In this document: one piece after another, positions 1 to 7,263 of the stretch
Numbering within the stretch: position 1 is the first letter of the stretch
How the letters are laid out: each line of letters starts with the position of its first letter
Origin: GWF2-50-93 sp041666985
GTDB taxonomy: Bacteria > Verrucomicrobiota > Lentisphaeria > Victivallales > GWF2-50-93
Length of the DNA: 7,425 nt
Direction: 5' to 3'
NCBI GenBank assembly: GCA_041666985.1
Contig: JBAYFV010000188.1
Span: forward strand, 1 to 7,425
Notes under the pieces: model-generated
Database searches by the model: none
Seen by the model: only the letters and a program-made list of their open reading frames with translations
Told to the model about the DNA's origin: nothing
Translations under genes and position numbers: made by a program

Positions 1-1
1 A

Positions 2-529
2 ACCGGGGCGGTTATTTATCCTCCTTTTCACAGTAATAACATCAAGCAGCTTTACCTCGGTGAAAACTGCTGCGTCAACCCTTACGGATGGATCGAGTGC
101 ATTAAAAGCTATGCCGGTGTCGAACACGAGCCGAAAATTGAGATCGGCGCAGGCACCTATATCGGACACTCCATTCACATTATCGCCTGCGGTCACATGA
201 GGATCGGTAAAAATGTCGTGATAGCCGAGCGTGTCTACATCTCGGACAACCTGCACGGTTTTGAATGCATAGACAAGCCTGTCATGCCCCAGCCTCTCAA
301 GCACCCCGGTCCCGTGACGGTTGAGGACGAGGTGTGGATTGGCGACGGAGTCTGCATCCTGCCGAACGTAACTATCGGCAAACACTCCGTAATAGGGAGC
401 AACTCTGTTGTCACAAAAGACATCCCCGCATACAGCGTAGCTGTCGGAATTCCCGCGAAGGTCATAAAGAAATACGATCCGGACACGGGAAAATGGGAAG
501 CTGTTGCAAAGTATACTCCACACGGGTGA
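2..529 (+). CDS. Hexapeptide-repeat (left-handed beta-helix) acyltransferase, 5'-truncated
   Basis: The frame is open from the window edge to the TGA at 527-529, so the N-terminus is missing; the internal Met at 197 is not the start because homologous beta-helix sequence continues upstream of it. Hexapeptide turns are visible: IEIGAGTYIG, MRIGKNVVIA, VTVEDEVWIGDGVCILPNVTIG and HSVIGSNSVVTKDIP. The ending IPAYSVAVGIPAKVIKKYD is the classic C-terminal signature of the WbbJ/LacA/CapG-type O-acetyltransferases, which move an acetyl or other acyl group from acyl-CoA to a sugar or similar acceptor as trimers. SDNLHG (His codon 254-256) sits where these enzymes carry their catalytic histidine, followed by the usual loop before PGPVTV. 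Family knowledge suggests cytoplasmic modification of surface polysaccharide or sugar precursors, but the acceptor cannot be read from sequence. The family call is secure; the substrate is not. The last five codons and the stop lie inside a large palindrome. Confidence 0.9.
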   Translation, partial: TGAVIYPPFHSNNIKQLYLGENCCVNPYGWIECIKSYAGVEHEPKIEIGAGTYIGHSIHIIACGHMRIGKNVVIAERVYISDNLHGFECIDKPVMPQPLKHPGPVTVEDEVWIGDGVCILPNVTIGKHSVIGSNSVVTKDIPAYSVAVGIPAKVIKKYDPDTGKWEAVAKYTPHG

Positions 530-559
530 AAATTTAAATTTTCACCCGCGTGGAGTATA
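512..559. repeat. 48-base near-perfect palindrome spanning the acyltransferase stop codon
   Basis: The left arm 512-535 and right arm 536-559 are reverse complements over 24 positions with a single mismatch (A522 opposite C's partner position at 549), and there is no separate loop. The centre is AT-only (AAAATTTAAATTTT) and is flanked by GC-rich CACCCG/CGGGTG and CTCCAC/GTGGAG blocks. The left arm encodes the last five residues and the stop of the acyltransferase. Transcribed, it would form a very stable hairpin and could stop transcription or protect the 3' end. No T-run follows it, so it is not a standard intrinsic terminator. Its symmetry also suits binding of a dimeric protein. Each end carries a TATA(A/C)T-like hexamer reading outward (TATAAT at 556-561 on +). 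Confidence 0.85.
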
Positions 560-595
560 ATAGCGCTTCTCAAACCGGCAATTGGCTCATATTAT

Positions 596-626
596 TGAAT
601 TCCATTGCTTTCAAAACAGGAATTCA
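596..626 (+). repeat. Small inverted repeat, possible weak hairpin upstream of ettA
   Basis: TGAATTCC at 596-603 pairs with GGAATTCA at 619-626 across a 15-base loop. A T-rich patch (TTATTTT) follows a few bases later. The stem has only three GC pairs and the gap to the T-rich patch is imperfect, so a terminator for the upstream gene is possible but weak. The rest of the 530-697 spacer shows no other gene or RNA. Confidence 0.3.
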
Positions 627-666
627 GCATTATTTTCCCGCATCATGAAAATCAAAATTCCAATCG

Positions 667-672
667 TATAAT
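667..672 (+). promoter_or_regulatory. Candidate -10 box (TATAAT) for ettA
   Basis: A perfect TATAAT lies 25 bases before the ettA start, which would give a short leader of about 20 bases still containing the ribosome binding site. No good -35 hexamer sits at 16-18 bases upstream (the best is CATGAA-like), so this rests mainly on the -10 match. Confidence 0.35.
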
Positions 673-683
673 CCATTGACAAC

Positions 684-690
684 AAGGATG
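684..690 (+). promoter_or_regulatory. Ribosome binding site of ettA
   Basis: AAGGATG at 684-690 contains an AAGGA Shine-Dalgarno core 9 bases before the ATG at 698. A very similar AAGGATG precedes the start codon at the right edge of the window, which supports this as the organism's normal signal. Confidence 0.7.
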
Positions 691-697
691 TTTTATC

Positions 698-2371
698 ATG
701 CCTCCACAATTTGTATTCACTACGCAAAACGTATCCAAGTTTTATAACGACAAGCCTGTCTTCCAGGACATCAGTCTTTGTTTCTATTACGGTGCAAAGA
801 TCGGGATTGTAGGTGAAAACGGCTCCGGAAAGACCACCCTGCTGCACATCCTGGCCGGAATAGACGGGGATTTCATGGGTACGGCACAGCTCGGGAAAAA
901 CATGCGCGTCGGGTATCTGCCACAGGAACCCCATCTCAATCCTGAAAAAACGGTGAGGGGAAATCTCGAGGAATCTGTGGCGCCTCTCCAGGCTCTCATC
1001 ACGCGCTATGATGCAGTTTCAGTGAAAATGGGTGAAAAACTGCCTCCTGCCGAAATGGATAAGCTGATGAACGAAATGGGGCTGCTGCAGGAACAGATAG
1101 ACGCTGCCGACGGATGGGAGATAGACCGCCTGCTCGATGTCGCTTCAGACGCACTGGTTCTGCCTCCAGATGATGCCAATGTCACCAAGCTTTCGGGAGG
1201 TGAACGCCGCCGGGTGGCGCTCTGCAAGGTGCTTCTTGAAAAACCCGACCTCCTGCTCCTCGACGAACCCACCAATCATCTGGATGCGGAAACCGTCGCA
1301 TGGCTTGAAAACACTCTTCGCGACTATCCCGGCACTGTCATCATCGTCACCCACGACCGTTACTTCCTGGATCATATTACAAAATGGATTCTGGAACTGG
1401 ATAACGGGCGCGGCATTCCGTTTGAGGGTAACTATTCCTCCTGGTTGAAACAAAAAGCCGAACTCCTGCGGCAGTCCGAGAAAAAGGAGAGTCAGCGCCA
1501 GAAAGTGCTTTCCCATGAACTGGAATGGCTCAACAGCAGCTCCGAGGCGAGACGCACTAAAAGCCAGGCCCGCATCAAACGCTATGACGAGCTGTCCAAT
1601 CAGAAGTTCGAGGACCGCAAGGACGATATTTCGATTCAGATTCCGCCCGGGCCCAGGCTGGGCAATAAAGTTCTGAATGTGACCGGGATGACCAAGGGCT
1701 ACAATGGTATAACTCTTTTGGACAATATGACGTTTGATCTGCCCCGAGGGGCCGTGGTAGGGGTTGTCGGCCCCAACGGTTGCGGCAAAACCACTCTTTT
1801 CCGCATGATTGTGGGCGAGGAAAAACCCGATACTGGCAGTCTCATCATCGGTGAAACAGTCATGCTCTCCTATGTGGATCAGCACCGGGACGCACTTGAT
1901 GGTTCCAAAACCGTGTATGAGGAAATAACCGGAGGGGAGGACGAGATTCTCCTCGGAGACAGGAAGATGAACAGCCGCGCCTATCTGTCACGCTTCAATT
2001 TCCGCGGTCCGCAGCAGCAGAAAGAGGTCGGGAAACTCTCGGGCGGCGAACGCAACCGTGTACATCTTGCCAAGCTCCTGCGCCGGGGCGGCAATTTCCT
2101 GCTGCTCGACGAACCCACCAATGACCTTGACGTGAACACCATGCGCGTACTGGAGGAGGCTCTCAATGAATTCCCCGGCTGCGTAATGGTCATCAGCCAT
2201 GACCGCTACTTCCTCGACCGGATATGCACTCACCTCCTCATCTTCGAAGGCGACGGCAAAGTCAAATGGTTCGAAGGGAACTTCCAGGAATACGAGGAGA
2301 GAATGCTGTCCGCCGATGCGGAACATCTGCTCCACCGCCGCAGCAAGTACCGCAGGCTGTCCCTGCGCTAA
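698..2371 (+). CDS. ettA: Energy-dependent translational throttle protein EttA (ABC-F ATPase)
   Basis: EttA is a cytoplasmic ABC-F protein that binds the ribosomal E site and gates entry into elongation according to the ATP/ADP ratio. The 557 residues are essentially the length of E. coli EttA (555), and the match is collinear, from the start MPPQFVF (E. coli MAQFVY) onward, including GYLPQEP, LSGGERRRVALC, WEGNYSSW-like FEGNYSSWL, IPPGPRLG and FEGNFQEYEE. ABC1 has Walker A GENGSGKTT at 39-47, signature LSGGE at 165-169, Walker B with DEP ending near E190 and switch His219. The arm insertion lies at about 95-140, and the charged P-site tRNA-interaction linker at about 240-320. ABC2 has GPNGCGKTT at 358-366, LSGGE at 447-451, catalytic E472 and His501. 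All catalytic residues are intact. It is a stand-alone gene; GC-rich codons and mainly CGC arginine codons fit a well-expressed housekeeping gene. Resistance-type ABC-F proteins are less likely, given the EttA-specific similarity along the whole length. Confidence 0.95.
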   Translation: MPPQFVFTTQNVSKFYNDKPVFQDISLCFYYGAKIGIVGENGSGKTTLLHILAGIDGDFMGTAQLGKNMRVGYLPQEPHLNPEKTVRGNLEESVAPLQALITRYDAVSVKMGEKLPPAEMDKLMNEMGLLQEQIDAADGWEIDRLLDVASDALVLPPDDANVTKLSGGERRRVALCKVLLEKPDLLLLDEPTNHLDAETVAWLENTLRDYPGTVIIVTHDRYFLDHITKWILELDNGRGIPFEGNYSSWLKQKAELLRQSEKKESQRQKVLSHELEWLNSSSEARRTKSQARIKRYDELSNQKFEDRKDDISIQIPPGPRLGNKVLNVTGMTKGYNGITLLDNMTFDLPRGAVVGVVGPNGCGKTTLFRMIVGEEKPDTGSLIIGETVMLSYVDQHRDALDGSKTVYEEITGGEDEILLGDRKMNSRAYLSRFNFRGPQQQKEVGKLSGGERNRVHLAKLLRRGGNFLLLDEPTNDLDVNTMRVLEEALNEFPGCVMVISHDRYFLDRICTHLLIFEGDGKVKWFEGNFQEYEERMLSADAEHLLHRRSKYRRLSLR

Positions 2372-2401
2372 GGAATAGGAATTTTGGGGGGATCAAAAAC
2401 T

Positions 2402-2435
2402 TTGATATTATGGATGAAGCAGATTAGCTTATATT
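2402..2435 (+). promoter_or_regulatory. Possible promoter for the two-gene exported-protein unit
   Basis: The 100-base gap after ettA turns AT-rich. TTGATA at 2402-2407 is a good -35 match; 17 bases later is a poor -10 (TAGCTT, 2425-2430), while a better -10-like TATATT at 2430-2435 is too far from it. A short ATCAAA/TTTGAT inverted repeat (2392-2406) overlaps the -35. The evidence is only suggestive, but the gap and the compositional shift favour a separate transcription unit starting here. Confidence 0.3.
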
Positions 2436-2460
2436 TTCTTTTGTTAAAAACTTATTAAAA

Positions 2461-2466
2461 GGGGAG
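2461..2466 (+). promoter_or_regulatory. Ribosome binding site of the 331-residue exported protein
   Basis: GGGGAG lies 5 bases before the ATG at 2472. It fixes the start that gives a complete signal peptide. Confidence 0.65.
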
Positions 2467-2471
2467 ATGAT

Positions 2472-3467
2472 ATGAATACCAGATTGTCTTTGTTGTCAAT
2501 CATTTTACTGATATTCCTAGGCCTTGAATGTTTTTCCAAGGAAGTGGTTGTTTTCAATCCTTTAAAGGGCTATGGCACTACAGCCGAGGACTTGGCGCTG
2601 ATGAATGACATAATACAGGCTGAACTGTCAAATTCCGAAACAATAACGCTCGTTGATCGCACTCAGCTTGATAAGATTCTTAAAGAACTCCAGATTTCAC
2701 AGCAGGGAATGGTAAACGCCGAAACAGCAAAACATCTGGGCAAGGTCTTTGGAGCTAAATATTTCTGCAGTGGGAGCATAAATAAATCCGGTGACAAGCA
2801 GATTGCAGTTGCGAGAGTAATAGATGTTGAGACGACAGTCATTAAAATCTCCTATGCGGATTTCCAGAACAAGGAAGGTGTCACGGAGGCGGGCAAAAAG
2901 CTTGCTTCTGGAATTGAAAAGCTTGTTTCACAGCTTGCAGCCGACAAGAAGGAGAATGTTAAAGAAGCTATAGAAAAGAAGATCCCCGAAAACTGGAGGA
3001 GACCTTCAGTAATGGTGATAATCCCCGAGATGCATGTCAGGCATCCTGTCCTTATCGATCCTGCGGCTGAGACGGCCGTCATAAGGTTCCTGATAGCGAA
3101 CAAATTTAAGGTTTTTGACTCTGAATATGTGGTCATGATGAAAAATGATCCTTCAAACACCGAGGGGATGTTCAAATCCAAGAAAACAGCTGCAGAATAT
3201 GCTTTGAAAAAAGGTGCCGAAATATTGATCTACGGAGAAGCCATTTCAGAACAAGGTGCGAAACTCGGTGAATTTGAAGGATGCCGAGGAAGGGTGGAGC
3301 TGAAGGCGATCAATACGAAAGACGGAGAAATACTCCTTTCGGACAGCGCAGAGGATGGAGCTGCGGACCTGAGTGAAACTATTGCCGGCAAGAAGGCGAT
3401 TGAAAAGGCGGTTGTCAGGCTTTCAGGATCGTTTTTCTTTTCACTCCTCGAAAAATTGAACAAGTAG
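2472..3467 (+). CDS. Exported CsgG/LpoB-like domain protein
   Basis: Residues 1-22 form a Sec signal peptide (Arg4, then a hydrophobic core LSLLSIILLIFLGL). Cleavage near CFS/KE is plausible; Cys20 follows Glu, so it is not a convincing lipobox. Residues 24-155 look like the CsgG/LpoB/TolB-N alpha-beta fold: VVVFNPLKGY strand, helix, TITLVDRTQLDKILKE (58-72), then ETAKHLGKVFGAKYFCSGSI (84-103) and a second strand pair ending in VIDVETT. After a charged linker (157-175), residues 178-331 seem to form a second similar alpha-beta domain: SVMVIIPE strand, AEYALKKGAEILIYGEA (240-257, resembling the GAKYFCSGSI step) and a final amphipathic helix. In known families such domains occur in curli export (CsgG) and penicillin-binding-protein activation (LpoB), but neither role is shown here. 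The next gene starts 7 bases downstream and carries the same fold, so the two are probably co-transcribed and may interact in the periplasm or at the outer membrane. Confidence 0.75.
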   Translation: MNTRLSLLSIILLIFLGLECFSKEVVVFNPLKGYGTTAEDLALMNDIIQAELSNSETITLVDRTQLDKILKELQISQQGMVNAETAKHLGKVFGAKYFCSGSINKSGDKQIAVARVIDVETTVIKISYADFQNKEGVTEAGKKLASGIEKLVSQLAADKKENVKEAIEKKIPENWRRPSVMVIIPEMHVRHPVLIDPAAETAVIRFLIANKFKVFDSEYVVMMKNDPSNTEGMFKSKKTAAEYALKKGAEILIYGEAISEQGAKLGEFEGCRGRVELKAINTKDGEILLSDSAEDGAADLSETIAGKKAIEKAVVRLSGSFFFSLLEKLNK

Positions 3468-3474
3468 GGCAGAC

Positions 3475-6400
3475 ATGAAAAAATTATTACTACTTGCCGT
3501 TGTCCTTTCCCTTGCTGTTGATTTTGCACTGTCTGCTGAAAATGCACAGCCCGTGGTCAAGATCTTCGATATTCCCTATGTCGACGGAATCATTGTCGAC
3601 GGGAAGGGAGATGACTGGGGCACCCGGGGCTTCAGGGATGAGTGGTTGAATGTCTACATGAACGGTTTCCGTCCTAAGCTTACGGACTTTGATACGACGT
3701 TAAGGCTTGGATGGAATGAAAAAGGGCTTTTGGTAATTCTTGTGGCGAAGGATGACATAGTCTATGAAGCCACTGAAGACATGCCGTATGAAATGGACAA
3801 TATTGAGGTGTATATGGCTGGCAGTCCGGGCAGTGCTGACATGAATGATATTTTTATTACAGTTGACCCCTATGCCCCAAAGGGGAAGCAACTGCTGGAT
3901 ATCCAGCGCAGGATGAAAAAGAACATAGAGATTTCTGTCGAAAGGACAAAGTCTGACAAGGGATTCGTATATGAAATGCTGATTCCCTGGAAAAATCTTG
4001 ACAAGATTCCTAAGGAAGGGGATACCGTTGCCTTTCAGATTGAGGTCAATGAAGTAGATGGTGGAAACGACAAGGCCAAATTTCTGTTTTATGGGTATGA
4101 AAGCGCTGCCGGGAACCATGAGAACATGGCGACTCTGAGACTCGTGAAAACATCGTCTGAGAACATGGTCTCGATGAACAGACTGGTCTACGGCTTAAAG
4201 GGCAACTACTTTCAGGTGTATGCAAAACCGGAGTATGAAGGTAAAATGTTTTCCATCAGGAACTCTACCCGTTCCTTCGGGAAGTGGAAATTGAACAGGA
4301 AGCAGGATGTGACATACTGCTACGGAAGGGTTCTTTTGCCCCCTCCAAAAGCTGGCGAATTCCTCTGTGACATGGAGGTCGTGTTTGAAGACGGGCAAAA
4401 GACAAGAGGCGCTTTTTCCATAGTAAAGCCGATAAATCTATTTACTTCATTGAAAAAGCTCGAAGTGTCCGGGAATTCCGCTATAATTAGTCTTGATATT
4501 ACGGATGATGAGAAAAACGCCGATTATTATTTTTCATCGCCGTTGAATGCGAAGGGATTCCTGTTTGACGACCTGGGGAAGGAAGTCTCGCGTTTCATTG
4601 GTAGGGCAGGAAAAGATATCCAGTTCAACATTCCCCGAGAAGGCAGAATAACACTCCTTGTCCTCCTGACCGACATTGAGAATGACGTTCTTGCCGGAAG
4701 AGTATTGACATTCCAGGACGGAAAGCAGGTTGATGCAATGAAGGGTGACAGTCCATCGACAACTATGGCGTTCCCCGGAATTGGCCCGTTCGTGGATGCC
4801 GTAGTAGATATAGCGTCCATCCGGGACCGTGTCTCCGCCGTCCTGGTGCACAATTATAACTCAATAACCTTAAGCAGATCACACGGTTTTAGCCTGGCGA
4901 CTGAAAATGCGATAAACAAGATGAACCAGGTGGCAGGAGCCAAGGCGGGTGCGCCCGGATCGACAAAGATTCCTTCTGCAGATTATGCATTGACAGGATA
5001 TTACAGAAAATATGGCCTGTCCTGGAATGTGGACAAGGACTATATTTGTGACATTATCGTAAATGACATACGGAGCGCAGGTGAAAAATTTAAAAAAATG
5101 AGCATAGCATCCAATCCTCTGAACACATGGAAGATTGCCGCACCAGTCATCTCAGCGCTGAATCTCCCTCAAAGGGAACCGAAATATCATAATGCGAAGA
5201 AGCTGGATGAGTCATGGGCTGTTCTTCCTCTGGTAAAAATTGCGTCTCCGGAAGACGTTGCAACGGCGAACAGGGACACTGCCTCATCTCTGAGGATGGA
5301 GATCGCCCTCCAAGAAAGCGGGAGGATCGCCAGAATAGTCTCACATGACGATATCGACAAGATCCTTTCTGAAATAAAGGTAGATTCCTTCCGTGAAGCC
5401 AATGACAGGCTTGCCGGTGATGTCGCAAAAATCGTTGGAGCTGACAGGATTATCATGGGGACAATAAGCAGCAGTGGAAATTTCAAGCATCAGATCGACC
5501 TGTTTCTGGTCGATGGCAAGAATGCGGTGGTTCTGGACAGCGCCTCTGCCCTCTGTCTGAAAATGGATATTAATGACACGGCCGCAATTCTCGCCTTGAA
5601 GTTCTGCGACAGGAAATATGTCCCCCCATCCCTGCCGGATCAGCCGGACGAGTTGAGAAAGAAGGAGGCTGACATATATCTGAAGGTTGCACGGGAGACG
5701 GCTTTTAGTTCCAATGCCAATGCTATGCTTTACCTTGAAGCGGCATATTATCTCATAGGGGATGAGAATAATGGGGCATACAGGATAGGATCTTCAATTA
5801 TTTTCAATGTGCTCACTCCAGAGAACAGCATGAAAAAGGAACAGAAGCTGGAGTTGATAGGGCTTATCGACAAGATATTGGGTCAGGTCAAGCCGACCAA
5901 GGAGGCCTCTTCGCCCATTGCCTACCGCGCGGCCGCGAGAATATTTTCCGGATTGGAATGCGACAGCGCCGAAAAACTGATTAACGAGCAGGAGTCAAAA
6001 TTTCCCGGCCTTTGCGGGGAATATTCTGATTATCTCAGGGTTGAGCTCTATAAGCGCCAGGGAAAATTCAAGGAAGCTGCCTCAATAGCTGAAAAGATAC
6101 CGACGGAAAGTGACAAAAGATGGACATTCACCTGTATCGACATATATAAGGAGCTGGGTGATGAAAAGAAAGAGCTTGAAGCCAGGGAGCATGTCAATTC
6201 AAAAGATGGATTGCAAGGTAGTGATGCGGTCAGGCTAGTTATCCTGACTGCTAAACTCAAGGGGCACGAGGAGGCGATCAAAACTGCAGATACCGTGGAC
6301 AGATGGGCGCGCAAGAATCCTTTACTTCTGCTCGAGGTTGCGAAAAGCCATATTGCCCTGGGAGACAAGAAGAATGCGGCGATTTCGCTGAGCAAGATCA

Positions 6401-7263
6401 ACAATGATGAGATTGATAGGTCTCTTCCTCCGGCTGAAAAGAGTAAATTCCTGGATGAAGTGAAAAAAGTGTCATTACAGGTGGGAGATGTCAAAATTGA
6501 ATGGAAATCGGCCGCTGCCGTGAAGAAATTCCCTGAAAAATATAAGATCTATATACAGCCGGTGGGCAAGCAGGACTTAAAATATATCGAGGAGGCAATT
6601 CCAGAAGTTGCGAAATTTTATGGAGCAAAGGTGGAACTGCTGCCTGTCATTCCGCTGCCCGAAGACAATCCATATGCCTTCAATAAGCAAAGAGGGCAGT
6701 ATTCCTATCAAAGGCTGGTTGAGGCGATAGCATTGTCTGCGCCGGTACCGAAGGATTCCATATATGTGTGCAACGTAATCAAGGAGGACATGTACTACTC
6801 TGACATGAAATTCATAACCCATTGCTATGATAAGAACTATGGAGCTGTCTTGTCATATAACGGCTGGTTGGGAACTGCCAAGAGTGTAATTGGCCCATTG
6901 ATCGTAAAGGGGATTGTGAGTTCGTTCGGGGATCATTACAAATCATGCACAAACCTCCCTGAGGATATTACGGAAAGGGAATATGGGAAAGTCTGCACGA
7001 ATCCCAGCTGTGTTTTCTCATCATCGTCTTCGAGGTTTGGAGATACTGCTGTAAACATTGCCATGTGTGAGGAATGCCAGCAAATCTATGCAAAGGTTGA
7101 CTTTGATTCGGCATGGAATGTCTTCCAGAACATCAGGAAGCCATCAAAGTGCCCGTGTGACAACTGCGTTATTACCAAGAAAAGAAAAGCCTACATAGAT
7201 AAATATAGGAATGAGATCCAGGAGGCTCTTTCTAAGGTGCCTAAACCGAATGACAAGATTTAA
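3475..7263 (+). CDS. Large exported protein: CBM9-like, CsgG-like, TPR-like and inactive archaemetzincin-like domains
   Basis: Residues 1-21 are a Sec signal peptide (MKKLLLLAVVLSLAVDFALSA, cleavage near ALSA/EN, no lipobox Cys). Residues 33-225 match the CBM9-like fold: YVDGIIVDGKGDDWG, LRLGWNEKGLLVILVAKDD, MDNIEVYM, GFVYEMLIPWKNL and GDTVAFQIEVNEVDG. Residues 230-430 are beta-rich and unrecognised. Residues 440-540 resemble a degenerate CsgG-like unit (SADYALTGYY), and 582-712 a clear one (WAVLPLV, SHDDIDKILSE, VAKIVGADRIIMGTI). Residues 725-1000 are helical and TPR-like (RQGKFKEAASIAEKI, HIALGDKKNAAISL). Residues 1022-1215 resemble archaemetzincin: RGQY 1073-1076, DMYYSDMKF, C-x4-C at 1174-1179 and CxxC at 1198-1201. 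The zinc protease motif HExxHxxGxxH is absent. A Cys-rich basic tail (CPCDNC at 1226-1231) ends the protein. It lies 7 bases after its CsgG-like partner with a weak SD, so translation may be coupled. The likely site is periplasm or cell surface; the function is unknown. Confidence 0.85.
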   Translation: MKKLLLLAVVLSLAVDFALSAENAQPVVKIFDIPYVDGIIVDGKGDDWGTRGFRDEWLNVYMNGFRPKLTDFDTTLRLGWNEKGLLVILVAKDDIVYEATEDMPYEMDNIEVYMAGSPGSADMNDIFITVDPYAPKGKQLLDIQRRMKKNIEISVERTKSDKGFVYEMLIPWKNLDKIPKEGDTVAFQIEVNEVDGGNDKAKFLFYGYESAAGNHENMATLRLVKTSSENMVSMNRLVYGLKGNYFQVYAKPEYEGKMFSIRNSTRSFGKWKLNRKQDVTYCYGRVLLPPPKAGEFLCDMEVVFEDGQKTRGAFSIVKPINLFTSLKKLEVSGNSAIISLDITDDEKNADYYFSSPLNAKGFLFDDLGKEVSRFIGRAGKDIQFNIPREGRITLLVLLTDIENDVLAGRVLTFQDGKQVDAMKGDSPSTTMAFPGIGPFVDAVVDIASIRDRVSAVLVHNYNSITLSRSHGFSLATENAINKMNQVAGAKAGAPGSTKIPSADYALTGYYRKYGLSWNVDKDYICDIIVNDIRSAGEKFKKMSIASNPLNTWKIAAPVISALNLPQREPKYHNAKKLDESWAVLPLVKIASPEDVATANRDTASSLRMEIALQESGRIARIVSHDDIDKILSEIKVDSFREANDRLAGDVAKIVGADRIIMGTISSSGNFKHQIDLFLVDGKNAVVLDSASALCLKMDINDTAAILALKFCDRKYVPPSLPDQPDELRKKEADIYLKVARETAFSSNANAMLYLEAAYYLIGDENNGAYRIGSSIIFNVLTPENSMKKEQKLELIGLIDKILGQVKPTKEASSPIAYRAAARIFSGLECDSAEKLINEQESKFPGLCGEYSDYLRVELYKRQGKFKEAASIAEKIPTESDKRWTFTCIDIYKELGDEKKELEAREHVNSKDGLQGSDAVRLVILTAKLKGHEEAIKTADTVDRWARKNPLLLLEVAKSHIALGDKKNAAISLSKINNDEIDRSLPPAEKSKFLDEVKKVSLQVGDVKIEWKSAAAVKKFPEKYKIYIQPVGKQDLKYIEEAIPEVAKFYGAKVELLPVIPLPEDNPYAFNKQRGQYSYQRLVEAIALSAPVPKDSIYVCNVIKEDMYYSDMKFITHCYDKNYGAVLSYNGWLGTAKSVIGPLIVKGIVSSFGDHYKSCTNLPEDITEREYGKVCTNPSCVFSSSSSRFGDTAVNIAMCEECQQIYAKVDFDSAWNVFQNIRKPSKCPCDNCVITKKRKAYIDKYRNEIQEALSKVPKPNDKI

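Noticed and set aside
676..681. TTGACA as the ettA -35 box
   Set aside because: It lies only 16 bases before the ATG, so the matching -10 would fall on the start codon and inside the gene.
1771..1797. Cys in the second Walker A of EttA (GPNGCGKTT) as a functional defect
   Set aside because: The invariant G, K and T residues are intact, and the position is variable among ABC ATPases.
1145..1885. 246-codon open frame on the - strand inside ettA
   Set aside because: It is antisense to a fully conserved ABC-F gene, has no recognisable motif, and is explained by the GC-rich codon pattern of ettA.
6901..6939. An active metalloprotease in the C-terminal domain
   Set aside because: No HExxH occurs anywhere in the domain; the aligned ligand positions are Lys, Gly, Ser and Tyr.
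2472..7263. A curli (type VIII) secretion system
   Set aside because: Only CsgG-like folds are seen. There is no lipobox in either protein, no csgA/B repeats and no csgE/F, so curli export is not supported.
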